DNA of 64,000 nucleotides from Streptomyces fuscichromogenes (GCF_014645815.1 NZ_BMML01000018.1:62001-126000); one strand, 5' to 3'; positions 1 through 8,810 are shown, counted from the stretch's first letter. Numbers and translations: made by a program. Notes: a model not told the origin generated them from the letters alone.

Positions 1-974
1 AAGGTCTCGCGGCCGGGGTGCTCGAAGACGATGTCGATGTCCTCGCCGCCGGTGAACTCGCGGATGCGCTTGCCGAAGCGCTTCCACTCGCGCGGGTCCT
101 GCTCCTGCTCGTTCTTCCAGAACCTGTAGTCCTCGGCGTTGCGGTCGATGATCGCCTCGGCGCCCATCGCCCGGCAGATGTCCGCCTTCTGCGGCGAGGA
201 CACCACACAGATGGGGTTGGCACCGCCCGCGAGCGCGAACTGGGTGGCGTAGGAGCCGAGTCCGCCGCTCGCGCCCCAGATCAGGACGTTGTCGCCCTGC
301 TTCATGCCGGCGCCGTTGCGGGAGACCAGCTGCCGGTAGGCGGTGGAGTTGACCAGACCGGGGGCGGCGGCCTCCTCCCAGCTGAGGTGGTTCGGCTTCG
401 GCATCAGCTGGTTGGACTTGACGAGCGCGATCTCGGCGAGGCCGCCGAAGTTGGTCTCGAAGCCCCAGATCCGCTGCTCGGGGTCGAGCATGGTGTCGTT
501 GTGGCCGTCGCTGGACTCCAGCTCGACGCTGAGGCAGTGCGCGACGACCTCGTCACCGGGCTTCCAGGCGTTGACGCCGGGGCCGGTGCGCAGGACGACG
601 CCCGCGAGGTCGGAGCCGATGATGTGGTACGGCAGGTCGTGCCGCTTGGTCAGCTCGCTGAGGCGGCCGTAGCGCTCCAGGAAGCCGAAGGTCGACAGCG
701 GCTCGAAGATCGAGGTCCACACCGAGTTGTAGTTGACACTCGATGCCATGACGGCGACCAGGGCCTCGCCCGGACCGAGCTCGGGCAGCGGCACCTCGTC
801 GAGGTGGATCGACTTGCGCGGGTCCTTGTCGCGGGTCTCCAGACCGGCGAACATCTCCGTCTCGTCCTTGTGCACGGTGATCGCGCGGTACGACTCGGGA
901 AGCGGCAGGGCGGCGAAGTCGGCCGGCGTCGATTCCGGCGACTGGATCGCGTCCAGGATGGCCTGAGTGGTCAC
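1..974 (-). CDS. ccr: Crotonyl-CoA carboxylase/reductase, 3' end beyond window
   Basis: Catalyses NADPH-dependent reductive carboxylation of crotonyl-CoA to ethylmalonyl-CoA, supplying the ethylmalonyl-CoA pathway and polyketide extender units. The translation is a medium-chain dehydrogenase/reductase with the characteristic Ccr stretches FGGLAEIALVKSNQLMPKP, the nucleotide-binding GASGGLGSYATQFALAGGA and RIREFTGGEDIDIVFEHPG. About 324 residues are present and the C-terminus runs off the left edge; the family is about 445 residues. GTG at 974 is chosen because GGAGG stands 7 bases upstream. It is downstream of the TetR gene and the hydroxyacyl-CoA dehydrogenase on the same strand, a pathway-consistent order. 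A 400-base leader with palindromes (1181-1216) separates it from the TetR gene, suggesting its own promoter. Confidence 0.95.
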   Translation of the reverse strand, partial: MTTQAILDAIQSPESTPADFAALPLPESYRAITVHKDETEMFAGLETRDKDPRKSIHLDEVPLPELGPGEALVAVMASSVNYNSVWTSIFEPLSTFGFLERYGRLSELTKRHDLPYHIIGSDLAGVVLRTGPGVNAWKPGDEVVAHCLSVELESSDGHNDTMLDPEQRIWGFETNFGGLAEIALVKSNQLMPKPNHLSWEEAAAPGLVNSTAYRQLVSRNGAGMKQGDNVLIWGASGGLGSYATQFALAGGANPICVVSSPQKADICRAMGAEAIIDRNAEDYRFWKNEQEQDPREWKRFGKRIREFTGGEDIDIVFEHPGRET

Positions 975-1180
975 GGTGTTGCCTCCGGCGATGCGCGCCC
1001 CCGAGGGAAGGGGCGCTGAGGGTTACGTCGGTGCTGCTGAGGGTTTCGGGAAAGATGCCGTCGGTTCGGCGGGGGTGGTGCTTCGGCAGCGCTTTGTGGC
1101 GCGGGAGGTTGCCTGTGACGCAGGCGTCCGGCGGGGTGGGCCGATGGGCTCACCGGGACAGGCCGGACACCATCAACGTA

Positions 1181-1195
1181 TGACACCGCGTGTCA
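1181..1195. promoter_or_regulatory. Perfect inverted repeat, possible TetR-type operator upstream of ccr
   Basis: TGACAC-CGC-GTGTCA is a perfect 6+3+6 inverted repeat about 210 bases upstream of the ccr start and inside the 400-base gap after the TetR gene. Its size and symmetry suit a dimeric TetR-family regulator. The assignment to the neighbouring TetR protein is inference. Confidence 0.45.
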
Positions 1196-1203
1196 GGCCG
1201 CAA

Positions 1204-1216
1204 GGCACTGAGTGCC
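1204..1216. promoter_or_regulatory. Second inverted repeat in ccr leader
   Basis: GGCACT-G-AGTGCC is a perfect palindrome around one central base, 8 bases from the TGACAC repeat. A TTACGTAA palindrome follows at 1241-1248. Together they make 1181-1248 the most likely control region for ccr; the proteins involved are unknown. Confidence 0.35.
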
Positions 1217-1314
1217 ACGACTTCACCTCAGATGAAATCTTTACGTAACAAATGAGCGATGATCGATCGAACGGCTTCGGAAAGTTGCCTGAAAAGGTGC
1301 TCTGACATGCCAAA

Positions 1315-1338
1315 ACGGCCACCCGGGCGGGTGGCCGT
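1315..1338 (-). terminator. Rho-independent terminator of the TetR gene
   Basis: A perfect 10-bp stem (ACGGCCACCC/GGGTGGCCGT) with a 4-base loop lies 44 bases beyond the TetR stop. Read on the minus strand it is followed by TTTT, the expected U tract. It separates the TetR transcript from ccr. Confidence 0.7.
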
Positions 1339-1381
1339 CGTCACAGCGGCGGAGTGTCCGAGGACACTCCCGGAGGGTGGC

Positions 1382-2194
1382 TCAGCGCTCCTTCAGCGCC
1401 TGCTCGATCGTCCGCATCACTTCGTCCAGCGGCGCATCCGTGCGGGCCACCGTCACCAGCACCTCACCCTGCGACGCCACCGAAGCCGCAGCGGCCGGCC
1501 GAGGCGCGGCCTCCCGGCCCGCCCCGATGCCGTTCCCGAACGTCTTGCGCACGATCGCGAAGGCGTGGTCCAGCTGGGTCTCCACGTCCCCCTGCCCGCC
1601 CGCCCGCAGCCAGCGCCGCAGCACGTGGTTGTGGGCGGTGACCACCGCGGACGCCGCGACCTCGGCCAGCAGCGGGTCGTCGTTGGCGTCGTCCGCGTGG
1701 GCGTGCTCGTCGAAGTGGCCCAGGAGGTAGCGGGTGAAGAGCCGCTCGTAACGGGCCACCGACGCGATCTCGGCCTCGCGGAGGGTGGGCACCTCGCGGG
1801 TGAGCTTGTAGCGGGCGACCGAGATCTCCGGCCGGGCCGCGTACATCTTCATGACTTCCTTGATGCCACGGCACACCGTGTCGAGCGGGTGCTCATGGGC
1901 CGGGGCCGCGTTCAGCACGGCCTCGGCGCGCACCAGGGTGTCGTCGTGGTCCGGGAAGATCGCCTCTTCCTTGGAGCGGAAGTGCCGGAAGAAGGTGCGC
2001 CGGGCGACCCCGGCCGCGGCCGCGATCTCGTCGACGGTGGTCGCCTCGTACCCCTTCGTTGCGAAGAGTTCCATCGCGGCGGCTGCCAGCTCCCGACGCA
2101 TCTTGAGCCGCTGGGCCGCCGCGCGGCTGCCCGCGGCACTCTCCGGCGCGTCGGGCGTGGCGGGGGTACGTGAGGACTTGGCGGGCTGGGGCAT
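1382..2194 (-). CDS. TetR-family transcriptional regulator
   Basis: A 270-residue one-component repressor, probably acyl-CoA or pathway-metabolite responsive. The N-terminal helix-turn-helix is clear at about residues 25-75 (MELFATKGYEATTVDEIAAA followed by GVARRTFFRHFRSKEEAIF). The remainder is a helical ligand domain, ending in an Ala/Pro-rich linker and a short helix. ATG 2194 is chosen to begin just before the charged N-terminal extension; an in-frame ATG at 2212 is the alternative and neither has a clear Shine-Dalgarno. It lies between the hydroxyacyl-CoA dehydrogenase and ccr on the same strand, so it probably controls the ethylmalonyl-CoA genes and possibly itself (see the repeat at 2214-2231). 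Confidence 0.88.
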   Translation of the reverse strand: MPQPAKSSRTPATPDAPESAAGSRAAAQRLKMRRELAAAAMELFATKGYEATTVDEIAAAAGVARRTFFRHFRSKEEAIFPDHDDTLVRAEAVLNAAPAHEHPLDTVCRGIKEVMKMYAARPEISVARYKLTREVPTLREAEIASVARYERLFTRYLLGHFDEHAHADDANDDPLLAEVAASAVVTAHNHVLRRWLRAGGQGDVETQLDHAFAIVRKTFGNGIGAGREAAPRPAAAASVASQGEVLVTVARTDAPLDEVMRTIEQALKER

Positions 2195-2213
2195 GACCCG
2201 AACGTACTGCATG

Positions 2214-2231
2214 TGCGCAGCTTGATGCGCA
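2214..2231. promoter_or_regulatory. TGCGCA-N6-TGCGCA repeat before TetR gene
   Basis: Two copies of the self-complementary hexamer TGCGCA separated by six bases lie 20 bases upstream of the TetR start codon. The position fits autoregulation. It differs from the repeat upstream of ccr, so the two cannot both be high-affinity sites for one specificity without testing. Confidence 0.35.
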
Positions 2232-2330
2232 TGTCCGGGGTTTCCCCCGCCCGCGAAGGGCGGGGGTCCGGCGGTGGGGCCGAGCAGCCCGCCCCACTCC
2301 CTCTCGTCCCGGAACCAGTCGCCGACGCCG

Positions 2331-4136
2331 TCAGCGGCGGGCATATTCGCGGAAGCCGCGGCCGGTCTTGCGGCCGAGGCAGCCTGCGGCCACCAGGTGC
2401 TCCAGGAGCGGCGCGGGCGCGAGGCCCGGGTCGCGGAACTCCCGGTGCAGCACCTTCTCGATGGCGAGCGAGACGTCCAGGCCGACCACGTCGAGGAGCT
2501 CGAACGGGCCCATCGGGTAGCCGCCGCCCAGCTTCATCGCGGCGTCGATGTCGTCGAGGGACGCGTAGTGCTCCTCGACCATCTTGATCGCGTTGTTGAG
2601 ATACGGGAACAGCAGCGCGTTGACGATGAACCCGGCCCGGTCCCCGCAGTCCACCGCGTGCTTGCGGATCTTCGCGCAGACCTCGCGGACCGTGGCGTGG
2701 ACGTCCTCGGCGGTCAGCACGGTACGGACCACCTCGACCAGCTTCATGGCCGGCGCCGGGTTGAAGAAGTGCATGCCGATCACGTCCTGCGGGCGCGAGG
2801 TGGCGCGGGCGCAGGCGACGACGGGCAGTGAGGAGGTGGTGGTGGCGAGGACCGCGCCCGGCTTGCAGACCTTGTCGAAGGTCGCGAACAGCTGCCGCTT
2901 GACGTCCAGGTCCTCGGCGACCGCCTCGACGGCCAGGTCGACGTCCGCGAAGGCGTCGTAGGAGCCCGCCGGGGTGATCAGGTCCAGGGTCTGTGCGGCC
3001 GCCTCGGCGGTCATCCGGCCCTTGCCGACCGAGCGGTCCAGGGACTTGCCGATGCGGGCCTTGGCGGCCTGCGCCTTCTCCTCGCTGCGGGCGGCGAGGA
3101 CGACCTCGTACCCGGACTTGGCGAAGACCTCGGCGATCCCGGAGGCCATGGTGCCGGAGCCGGCGACGCCGACCGAGCGGACCGTACGGCCCGGGATGGC
3201 CGCGGCGCCGTCCAGCGGGGTGAGGGCGTCCCGGACGACACCGGCACTGCCCGGGGCCTCGTAGGTGTAGAAGCCGCGGCCCGACTTGCGGCCGGTCAGG
3301 CCCGCCTCGCTGAGCTGCTTCAGGATGGGCGCCGGGGCGTGCAGGCGGTCCCGGGACTCGGCGTACATGGCCTCCAGGACCGTACGCGCGGTGTCGATGC
3401 CGATCAGGTCCAGCAGGGCGAGGGGACCCATCGGCAGGCCGCAGCCGAGCCGCATGGCCGCGTCGATGTCCTCGCGGGAGGCGTACTTCGCCTCGTACAT
3501 CGCGGCGGCCTGGTTGAGGTAGCCGAACAGCAGGCCGTCCGCGACGAACCCGGGGCGGTCGCCGACCGCCACCGGCTCCTTGCCCAGCTCGATCGCCAGG
3601 TCGGTGACGGCCGCGACGGCGCCCGGCGCGGTGAGCACCGAGGAGACGACCTCGACCAGCTTCATCGCCGGGGCCGGGTTGAAGAAGTGCAGGCCGAGGA
3701 CGCGCTCGGGGCGGGCCGAGTCGGCGGCCAGCCGGGTCACGGAGAGCGCGTTGGTGCCGGTCGCGAGGATCGTCCCGGGGCGGACGATGCCGTCCAGTTC
3801 CCGGAACACCTGGTGCTTGATGTCGTACGACTCCGGGACCACCTCGATGACGAGGTCGGCGTCGGCCGCGGCGGTCAGGTCGGTGCCGGTGCGGATCCGG
3901 CCGAGGATGTCGGCGCGCTCCTGCTCGGTCAGCCGGCCACGGGCCACGGCGCGGGCCGTGGAGGTCTCCAGCGCGGCGACGGACCGGGCGGCCTGGGCCT
4001 CACTGACGTCGATGCCGATCACCTCGCGGCCGGCCCTCGCCAGGACCTCGGTGATACCGGTGCCCATGGTGCCGAGGCCGACGACGGCGATCGTCTTGAG
4101 CGGGGACAGGGAAGGGTCGGACTGGGGAGTGGCCAT
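2331..4136 (-). CDS. 3-hydroxyacyl/3-hydroxybutyryl-CoA dehydrogenase, duplicated two-unit protein
   Basis: Oxidises or reduces 3-hydroxyacyl-CoA with NAD(P); beside ccr the likely role is acetoacetyl-CoA to crotonyl-CoA conversion. The 601-residue product has two complete units of about 285 residues in tandem. Unit 1 begins with the Rossmann motif IAVVGLGTMGTGITEV and unit 2 with GVAGSGTMASGIAEVFAKSG. Each carries the HFFNPAPAMKLVEVV signature and a GLPMGP or GGYPMGP dimerisation motif followed by LGRKTGRGF-type ends. ATG 4136 is preceded by GGAG at 8 bases. It is the first gene of the minus-strand run dehydrogenase-TetR-ccr, 136 bases before the TetR start. Single-unit homologues are about 285 residues, so this is a gene fusion by duplication. 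Confidence 0.93.
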   Translation of the reverse strand: MATPQSDPSLSPLKTIAVVGLGTMGTGITEVLARAGREVIGIDVSEAQAARSVAALETSTARAVARGRLTEQERADILGRIRTGTDLTAAADADLVIEVVPESYDIKHQVFRELDGIVRPGTILATGTNALSVTRLAADSARPERVLGLHFFNPAPAMKLVEVVSSVLTAPGAVAAVTDLAIELGKEPVAVGDRPGFVADGLLFGYLNQAAAMYEAKYASREDIDAAMRLGCGLPMGPLALLDLIGIDTARTVLEAMYAESRDRLHAPAPILKQLSEAGLTGRKSGRGFYTYEAPGSAGVVRDALTPLDGAAAIPGRTVRSVGVAGSGTMASGIAEVFAKSGYEVVLAARSEEKAQAAKARIGKSLDRSVGKGRMTAEAAAQTLDLITPAGSYDAFADVDLAVEAVAEDLDVKRQLFATFDKVCKPGAVLATTTSSLPVVACARATSRPQDVIGMHFFNPAPAMKLVEVVRTVLTAEDVHATVREVCAKIRKHAVDCGDRAGFIVNALLFPYLNNAIKMVEEHYASLDDIDAAMKLGGGYPMGPFELLDVVGLDVSLAIEKVLHREFRDPGLAPAPLLEHLVAAGCLGRKTGRGFREYARR

Positions 4137-4334
4137 CGCGGGACTCCAGGAATGAGGGTGACGACTGGGAACGCGCCCGGGTGCGCCGAGGGGCGCACCG
4201 GGTGCGGAGAGAGCTGCGTGAATGCGGGTGTCGCCGGGCTGCGAGCGCACACGCCCGGTGCTGCTGCCGTCGGCGTGCACACGCCTGGCAGCGGCGGATT
4301 CCGACCGGCCCTGTCCCGGAGCCGGGTCGTACTG

Positions 4335-4350
4335 CGGTACCGAGGTACCG
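4335..4350. promoter_or_regulatory. CGGTACC-GA-GGTACCG operator-like palindrome
   Basis: A perfect 7+2+7 inverted repeat in the 379-base divergent region between the dehydrogenase (4136, minus) and the HEAT-repeat gene (4516, plus), about 200 bases upstream of the dehydrogenase. It is a candidate regulator site. The rest of the gap shows no gene. Confidence 0.4.
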
Positions 4351-4515
4351 AACCGACCTGATACCCACGGCGGCTGCGTCACCAGGCCGACGTGAGCGTT
4401 ACTGCGAGTGGGTGACTCGCTCGATTGAGCTTAACCGGCGGGTAACGAGCGCGCCAGCCCCCGGACTTTGTGATGTACGTCCCCCTGTCCCCGCGACCCC
4501 TCTACGCTGGGCTTC

Positions 4516-5091
4516 GTGGACGAAGAGTTGCGATCACTCACGGAGCGTTTGCGGCAGGAGTCGCAGGGGACGGCCGCCTTCGACCGGCTTCTGGCCACCG
4601 CGGACCACGACGAGCTGGCCGAGGTGCTCGTCGCCGCCGGACAGCCGCTGTGGGCCCGGGAGCTGGCGGCGTTCCGGCTGGGGACGGCCGGTGACCGGCG
4701 GGCCTTCGAGACCCTGGTGCTTCTCCTCAACCACCGTGACCCGCCCCGCTGTGCCTCCGCCGCCCATGCCCTCGCCTGTCTGCACGACCCGCGCACCGCC
4801 CGCGCGGCCGCCGCCCTCGCCACCAACGAACTCCGCGTCGCCTACGCCCTGCACCCGGTCCGTCTGCTGGTCGAACTCCGGGCCCCGGAGTCCGTCCCCG
4901 CCCTGATCACCACCCTGGAGCGCCGGCTGCGCCCGCACGACCCCTACCGCAAGGTCGCCCTCGCCTGTGTGGACGGCCTCGGCACCCTCGGCGACACCCG
5001 CGCCCGCCGGGTCCTGAACGAGGCCCTGGCCCACCCCACCCTGGCCGAGGCGGCGGTCCAGGCCCTGGCCCGCATCCCTAGGCCGAGGTGA
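4516..5091 (+). CDS. HEAT-repeat domain protein
   Basis: A 191-residue all-helical protein of HEAT/PBS-lyase repeat type. Repeating helical pairs are visible, for example GDRRAFETLVLLLNHRDPP, AHALACLHDPRTARAAAAL and GTLGDTRARRVLNEALAHPT. Such repeats usually serve protein-protein binding, and no catalytic motif is visible. The GTG start at 4516 has no Shine-Dalgarno. TACGCT at 4504-4509, just upstream, would suit a leaderless transcript. Its 3' end overlaps the convergent acetyltransferase gene by 14 bases. Confidence 0.8.
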   Translation: MDEELRSLTERLRQESQGTAAFDRLLATADHDELAEVLVAAGQPLWARELAAFRLGTAGDRRAFETLVLLLNHRDPPRCASAAHALACLHDPRTARAAAALATNELRVAYALHPVRLLVELRAPESVPALITTLERRLRPHDPYRKVALACVDGLGTLGDTRARRVLNEALAHPTLAEAAVQALARIPRPR

Positions 5092-5638
5092 CGCCGCGCT
5101 CCCTGACGTACCGGACCTCGGGCACGGGCACCCCGCCGACCTCGTACGGCTCCTCGGCGCCGTCCGCCGCGAAGCCCGCGATCTCGTAGAACCGCCGGGC
5201 GCGCGCGTTCCCCTTCAGGACCCACAGGTACACGCGCGGGTACCCGGCGCACTGCTCCAGCGCCGTCGCGAGCAGCGCCCGCCCGGACCCCGTGCCCAGG
5301 TGTGCCGCGTCCACGTAGATGGCGTACAACTCGGCGTCCCCGGTACGCACTTCACCGTCCCGGTACGGCCCGTGCGCCGCCCACCCCACGATCGTGCCGC
5401 CCCGCTCGGCGACCAGCTCCGTCACCCCGTCCCCGCCGTCCCGGAACCGGGCCCGGCGCCGCTCGGCGTCCCGCTCGACACTGAGCCCGTCCAGGAACGG
5501 CTGTGGCATGAGGCCCCGGTAGGCGTACTGCCAGCCCCGGACGCGTATCTCCGAGACCCGGTCGCAGTCGTCGAGCGTCATGGGGCGGATGCGGAGGGAG
5601 GGGCCGCCGGGGGCGGGGGGTCGGGTCGGAGCACTCAT
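5078..5638 (-). CDS. GNAT-family N-acetyltransferase
   Basis: A 186-residue acetyl-CoA-dependent acyltransferase of unknown substrate. The GNAT fold is shown by LRIRPMTLDDCDRVSEIRVR at the start, the acetyl-CoA binding strand and loop AELYAIYVDAAHLGTGSGRA, and the C-terminal NARARRFYEIAGF element typical of RimI-like enzymes. ATG 5638 is chosen; a GTG at 5656 with GGAG 4 bases upstream would add six residues. It converges on and overlaps the HEAT-repeat gene. Confidence 0.88.
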   Translation of the reverse strand: MSAPTRPPAPGGPSLRIRPMTLDDCDRVSEIRVRGWQYAYRGLMPQPFLDGLSVERDAERRRARFRDGGDGVTELVAERGGTIVGWAAHGPYRDGEVRTGDAELYAIYVDAAHLGTGSGRALLATALEQCAGYPRVYLWVLKGNARARRFYEIAGFAADGAEEPYEVGGVPVPEVRYVRERGVTSA

Positions 5639-5694
5639 GCGGCCATAGTGGACCACGGCTCCGACAACGCCCCCGACGGATCGTCAGGACCGGC

Positions 5695-7263
5695 TCAGCC
5701 GCGGAAGCCCAGCAGCCCGTGCAGGGTCGAGCCGCGGGACGACGTCGAGGCCGCCTTGGTGGTGAGGGGCTTCGGGTCCGGGGTCTTCTGGCAGACCGCG
5801 TCGGCCACGCCGTCGCCGTGCGGGACCTTGCCGTCGGTCAGGTAGCCGGCGAGGTACGTGTCCAGGCAGGTGTTGCCGCTGAGCGTGACGCCGTGGTTGC
5901 CGCCGCCCTGCTCCACGACCAGGCTGGAGCCGGCCAGCAGCCGGTGGACCGTGAGACCGCCCTGGTAGGGGGTGGCCGCGTCGTCCGTCGCCTGGAAGAG
6001 GAGGACCGGCGGGAGCTTGCCGTTGGCGATGTTCAGCGGCTTCAGCGTCTTCGTCGGCCAGTACGCGCACGTCGCGTTGTACCAGGCGTTGTTCCAGACC
6101 ATGAACGGCGCCTTCTCGTACGCCGCCCAGTTGTCCTTGCGCCACTGGGTCCAGTCCCGCGGCCAGGACGCGTCCCGGCACTGGACCGCCGCGTAGACGC
6201 TGTAGCCGTTGTCGCCGGCCGCGTCGACGGCGGCGAAGTTCCGGTACGCCTCGACCAGCGCCGAGGTCTTCCTGCCGTTGACGTAGGCGGAGAACGCCTC
6301 GGCCAGGTAGGGCCAGTAGCCGTTGTAGTAACCGCCGGGGATGAAGGTGTCCTCCAGTTCGGCGGCGCCGACCTTGCCGCCCGCCGGTTTCTTCGCCAGC
6401 GCGGCCCGCATGGCGTACCACGCGGCCTCGATCTTCTGCGGGTCGGTGCCGAGCTTGTACGTGGAGTCGTACTTCGCGATCCACGCCATCAGGGCGCGCT
6501 GGCGGTCGTTGAACGCGTAGTCCTGGCTCAGGTTGTCCTCGTACCAGACGCCCGTGGGGTCGACGATCGAGTCCAGGACCAGGCGGCGGACCCGGTCCGG
6601 GTGCAGCTTCGCGTAGACCGCGCCCAGGTAGGTGCCGTAGGAGTAGCCGAAGTAGCTGATCTGCCGGGCCCCGAGGGCCTGGCGGACCGAGTCCAGGTCC
6701 TGTGCGGCGCTGATCGTGTCGAGGTACGGCAGCAGGCTCGCGTACTTCCTGCCGCAGGCCGCCGCGAACGACTGCACCCGCTTGAGGTTCGCCTGTTCGA
6801 GGGCGGGGGTGGCCGGGACCGGGTCGGGGCGCACCGGCCTGAAGTAGCCGGGTACGCAGTCGATCGCCGGGCTGCTCTTTCCGACCCCGCGCGGGTCGAA
6901 GCCGATGATGTCGTACTGGGCGGCCACCTTCTTGGGCAGCGCGGACGCCACGAAGCCGGCGAGGGTCAGCCCGCTGCCGCCGGGGCCGCCGGGGTTGACC
7001 AGCAGCGGCCCCTGTGAGGCCGACGCGGTGTGCGGGACGCGGGAGAGGGCGAGGGAGATCTGCTTCCCGCGCGGGTTGCGATGGTCGAGGGGCACCTTCA
7101 CCGAGCCGCACTGGAGCGTCGGGTAGTCGGTGGTGCCGCACTTCTTCCAGGTCACCGGGGACACCTGGACGGGGGCTCGGGTGGTGGCGCTCGCGGGCGG
7201 GGCGGTGACCGAACCGGCCACGACAGCGGCGGCGGCGCACAGCACGGCTGCGCGTGTTCGCAT
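5695..7263 (-). CDS. Secreted tripeptidyl aminopeptidase-type alpha/beta hydrolase
   Basis: A 522-residue exported serine peptidase of the Streptomyces Tap/SlpD/SlpE family, which remove N-terminal peptides from secreted proteins. It begins with a signal peptide (MRTRAAVLCAAAAVVAG, then PPASA). The oxyanion region NPGGPGGSG, the nucleophile elbow GYSYGTYLG, the acid in LLFQATDDAATP and the base in GGGNHGVTL complete a Ser-Asp-His triad in family order. The C-terminal TAP-like region contains cysteines that probably form disulfides. ATG 7263 has GGGAGG 5 bases upstream. The gene stands alone on the minus strand. Confidence 0.92.
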   Translation of the reverse strand: MRTRAAVLCAAAAVVAGSVTAPPASATTRAPVQVSPVTWKKCGTTDYPTLQCGSVKVPLDHRNPRGKQISLALSRVPHTASASQGPLLVNPGGPGGSGLTLAGFVASALPKKVAAQYDIIGFDPRGVGKSSPAIDCVPGYFRPVRPDPVPATPALEQANLKRVQSFAAACGRKYASLLPYLDTISAAQDLDSVRQALGARQISYFGYSYGTYLGAVYAKLHPDRVRRLVLDSIVDPTGVWYEDNLSQDYAFNDRQRALMAWIAKYDSTYKLGTDPQKIEAAWYAMRAALAKKPAGGKVGAAELEDTFIPGGYYNGYWPYLAEAFSAYVNGRKTSALVEAYRNFAAVDAAGDNGYSVYAAVQCRDASWPRDWTQWRKDNWAAYEKAPFMVWNNAWYNATCAYWPTKTLKPLNIANGKLPPVLLFQATDDAATPYQGGLTVHRLLAGSSLVVEQGGGNHGVTLSGNTCLDTYLAGYLTDGKVPHGDGVADAVCQKTPDPKPLTTKAASTSSRGSTLHGLLGFRG

Positions 7264-7413
7264 GGGGTCCTCCCAGGACGGAGGGTCGCGGACCGCACGG
7301 GTCACGGTCCTCGCCGCATCGTCCCGGAGACGGGTCCCGGAAGAACGCATTCTGACGATTAATGACCCAATCGGGTCGGGGCATGCGCCCGAACGCTCCC
7401 GCCGCGGGCGCTC

Positions 7414-8232
7414 TCAGAGCAGCGTGAGCTGGGTCGGCTCCGGCAGCCCGGCCTCCTCCGCCGCCGGTACCGGGATCCGGCGGGGGGTCCCCGTCCGGTT
7501 CGGCCCGATGCCGTACTCCCGGGCCAGCTCGTGCACCTGACGGGTGATCCGGCGCTGGTACCACTTGGGCGCGTAGGCGCCCTCCGCGTACAGCCGCTCG
7601 TAGCGCCGCACCAGATGCGGGTGATGCGCCGCGAGCCAGCTCATGAACCACTCGCGGGCGCCGGGCCGCAGATGCAGCACCAGAGGCGTCACCGAGGTGG
7701 CCCCGGCCGCCGCGATCGCCCGCACGGTGGCCCGGAGCTGGGCCGGGTGGTCGCCGAGGAAGGGGATCACCGGCGCCATCAGGACCCCGCAGCCGACACC
7801 GGCTTCGGCGAGGGCGCGCACGACGTCCAGGCGGCGCTCGGGGGCCGGGGTGCCCGGCTCCACCGTGCGCCACAGCTCGGGGTCGACGAAGCCGACCGAG
7901 ACCGAGATGCCGACCTCCGTGACGTCCGCGGCCCGGCGCAGCAGGTCGAGGTCGCGCAGGATCAGGGTGCCCTTGGTCAGGATCGAGAACGGGTTCGCGT
8001 GCTCCGTGAGGGCGGAGATGATCCCCGGCATCAGCCGGTAGCGGCCCTCGGCGCGCTGGTAGCAGTCGACGTTGGTGCCCATCGCGACGTGGTCGCCGAG
8101 CCAGCGCCGCGAGCCCAGCCGGCGGCGGAGCAGCTCCGGCGCGTTCACCTTGACCACGATCTGGCTGTCGAAGCCGATCCCGGTGTCCAGGTCCAGGTAG
8201 CTGTGGGTCTTGCGGGCGAAACAGTAGACGCA
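7414..8232 (-). pseudogene. Radical SAM protein (Rv2578c type), C-terminal part of interrupted gene
   Basis: About 272 residues of a radical SAM enzyme beginning exactly at CVYCFARKTHSYLDLD, the last cysteine of the CxxxCxxC iron-sulfur motif. It continues through GTNVDCYQRAEGRYRLMPGI, ILTKGTLILRDLDLLRR and a C-terminal region ending in EPTQLTLL. The first two cluster cysteines and the N-terminus are missing here but are found, in the same orientation, at 27613-27852. Joining the two restores about 347 residues, the family size, with CSHACVYC reconstituted. The open frame runs back into island DNA to 8502, so a chimeric product is possible, but it would lack the cluster site. Such proteins resemble spore photoproduct lyases in sequence; their function is not established. 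Confidence 0.93.
8223..8232. other. Left attachment-site core (AGTAGACGCA)
   Basis: The decamer is shared with 27624-27633. Outward from it lies the radical SAM C-terminal coding sequence; inward lies transposase-derived DNA. On the minus strand it encodes the CVY residues and the first base of the third cluster cysteine codon, so the crossover falls within the conserved motif. Confidence 0.8.
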
Positions 8233-8239
8233 GGGCCGG

Positions 8240-8395
8240 CAGATCGCCGTGGATGCGTCGGGTAGCCCCGGCCGGGAACGGGCCGTGTGGCGGCGTGAGA
8301 CCAGGTCACGGCGCCAGTGCAGCACTGTGCCCGGGTGCACCAGCAGCCGTGCCCGGCGCAGCACACCGCGCGGGAGCCGGTGCAGTGCCGCCCAC
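8240..8395 (-). pseudogene. IS481-like transposase N-terminal fragment
   Basis: Minus-strand translation contains LHRLPRGVLRRARLLVHPG and VLHWRRDLVSRRHTARS. These match the region preceding the integrase core in actinobacterial IS481/IS3-type transposases (usually LLPRxRW...TPATLLRWHRxLV). There is no start and no catalytic core. It abuts the ISAs1 fragment head to head, so this end of the island has been rearranged. A related catalytic core is found at about 16530-17038. Confidence 0.55.
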
Positions 8396-8810
8396 GGCCG
8401 CGACGAGATCCGTCGCCTGAAAGCCGTCACCGTGCCGCGCCTGCCGTTCCCGCACGCCGGCCAGGCACTGCAGGTTGTCCGACGACGCCGCACGGTGCGC
8501 AACGGTAAAGTCCCGCTCGAACGCGTCTACGCGGTCACCACCCTGATGGTTCATCATGCGACACCTGCTGACCTGGCGAAACGCGTACGCGGGCACTGGG
8601 CCATCGAAAATCGCGAGCACCATGTCAGGAACGTGACGTTCGGCGAGGACACCTCCCGGGTGCGGACCGGCAGTGCGCCCCGGACGGTGGCCACCCTGCG
8701 GAACCCGGCCATCGGCGCTCCGCCTCGCAGGGCTGAACAACATCGACGAGTGCCTGCGCCATCACGCACGGGACATGGCCCGGCCACCGGCGGCCCTCGG
8801 ACTCGCGTGA
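8396..8810 (+). pseudogene. ISAs1-family transposase, C-terminal fragment with frameshift
   Basis: Plus-strand translation GRDEIRRLKAVTVPRLPFPH, then VYAVTTLMVHHATPADLAKR and VRGHWAIENREHHVRNVTF, is the C-terminal third of an ISAs1 transposase. The family glutamate lies in HWAIEN. The frame breaks after LRNPAIGA and resumes as LNNIDECLRHHARDMARPP up to TGA at 8808-8810. The N-terminal two thirds are absent. It is inactive DNA at the left end of the island. Confidence 0.8.
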
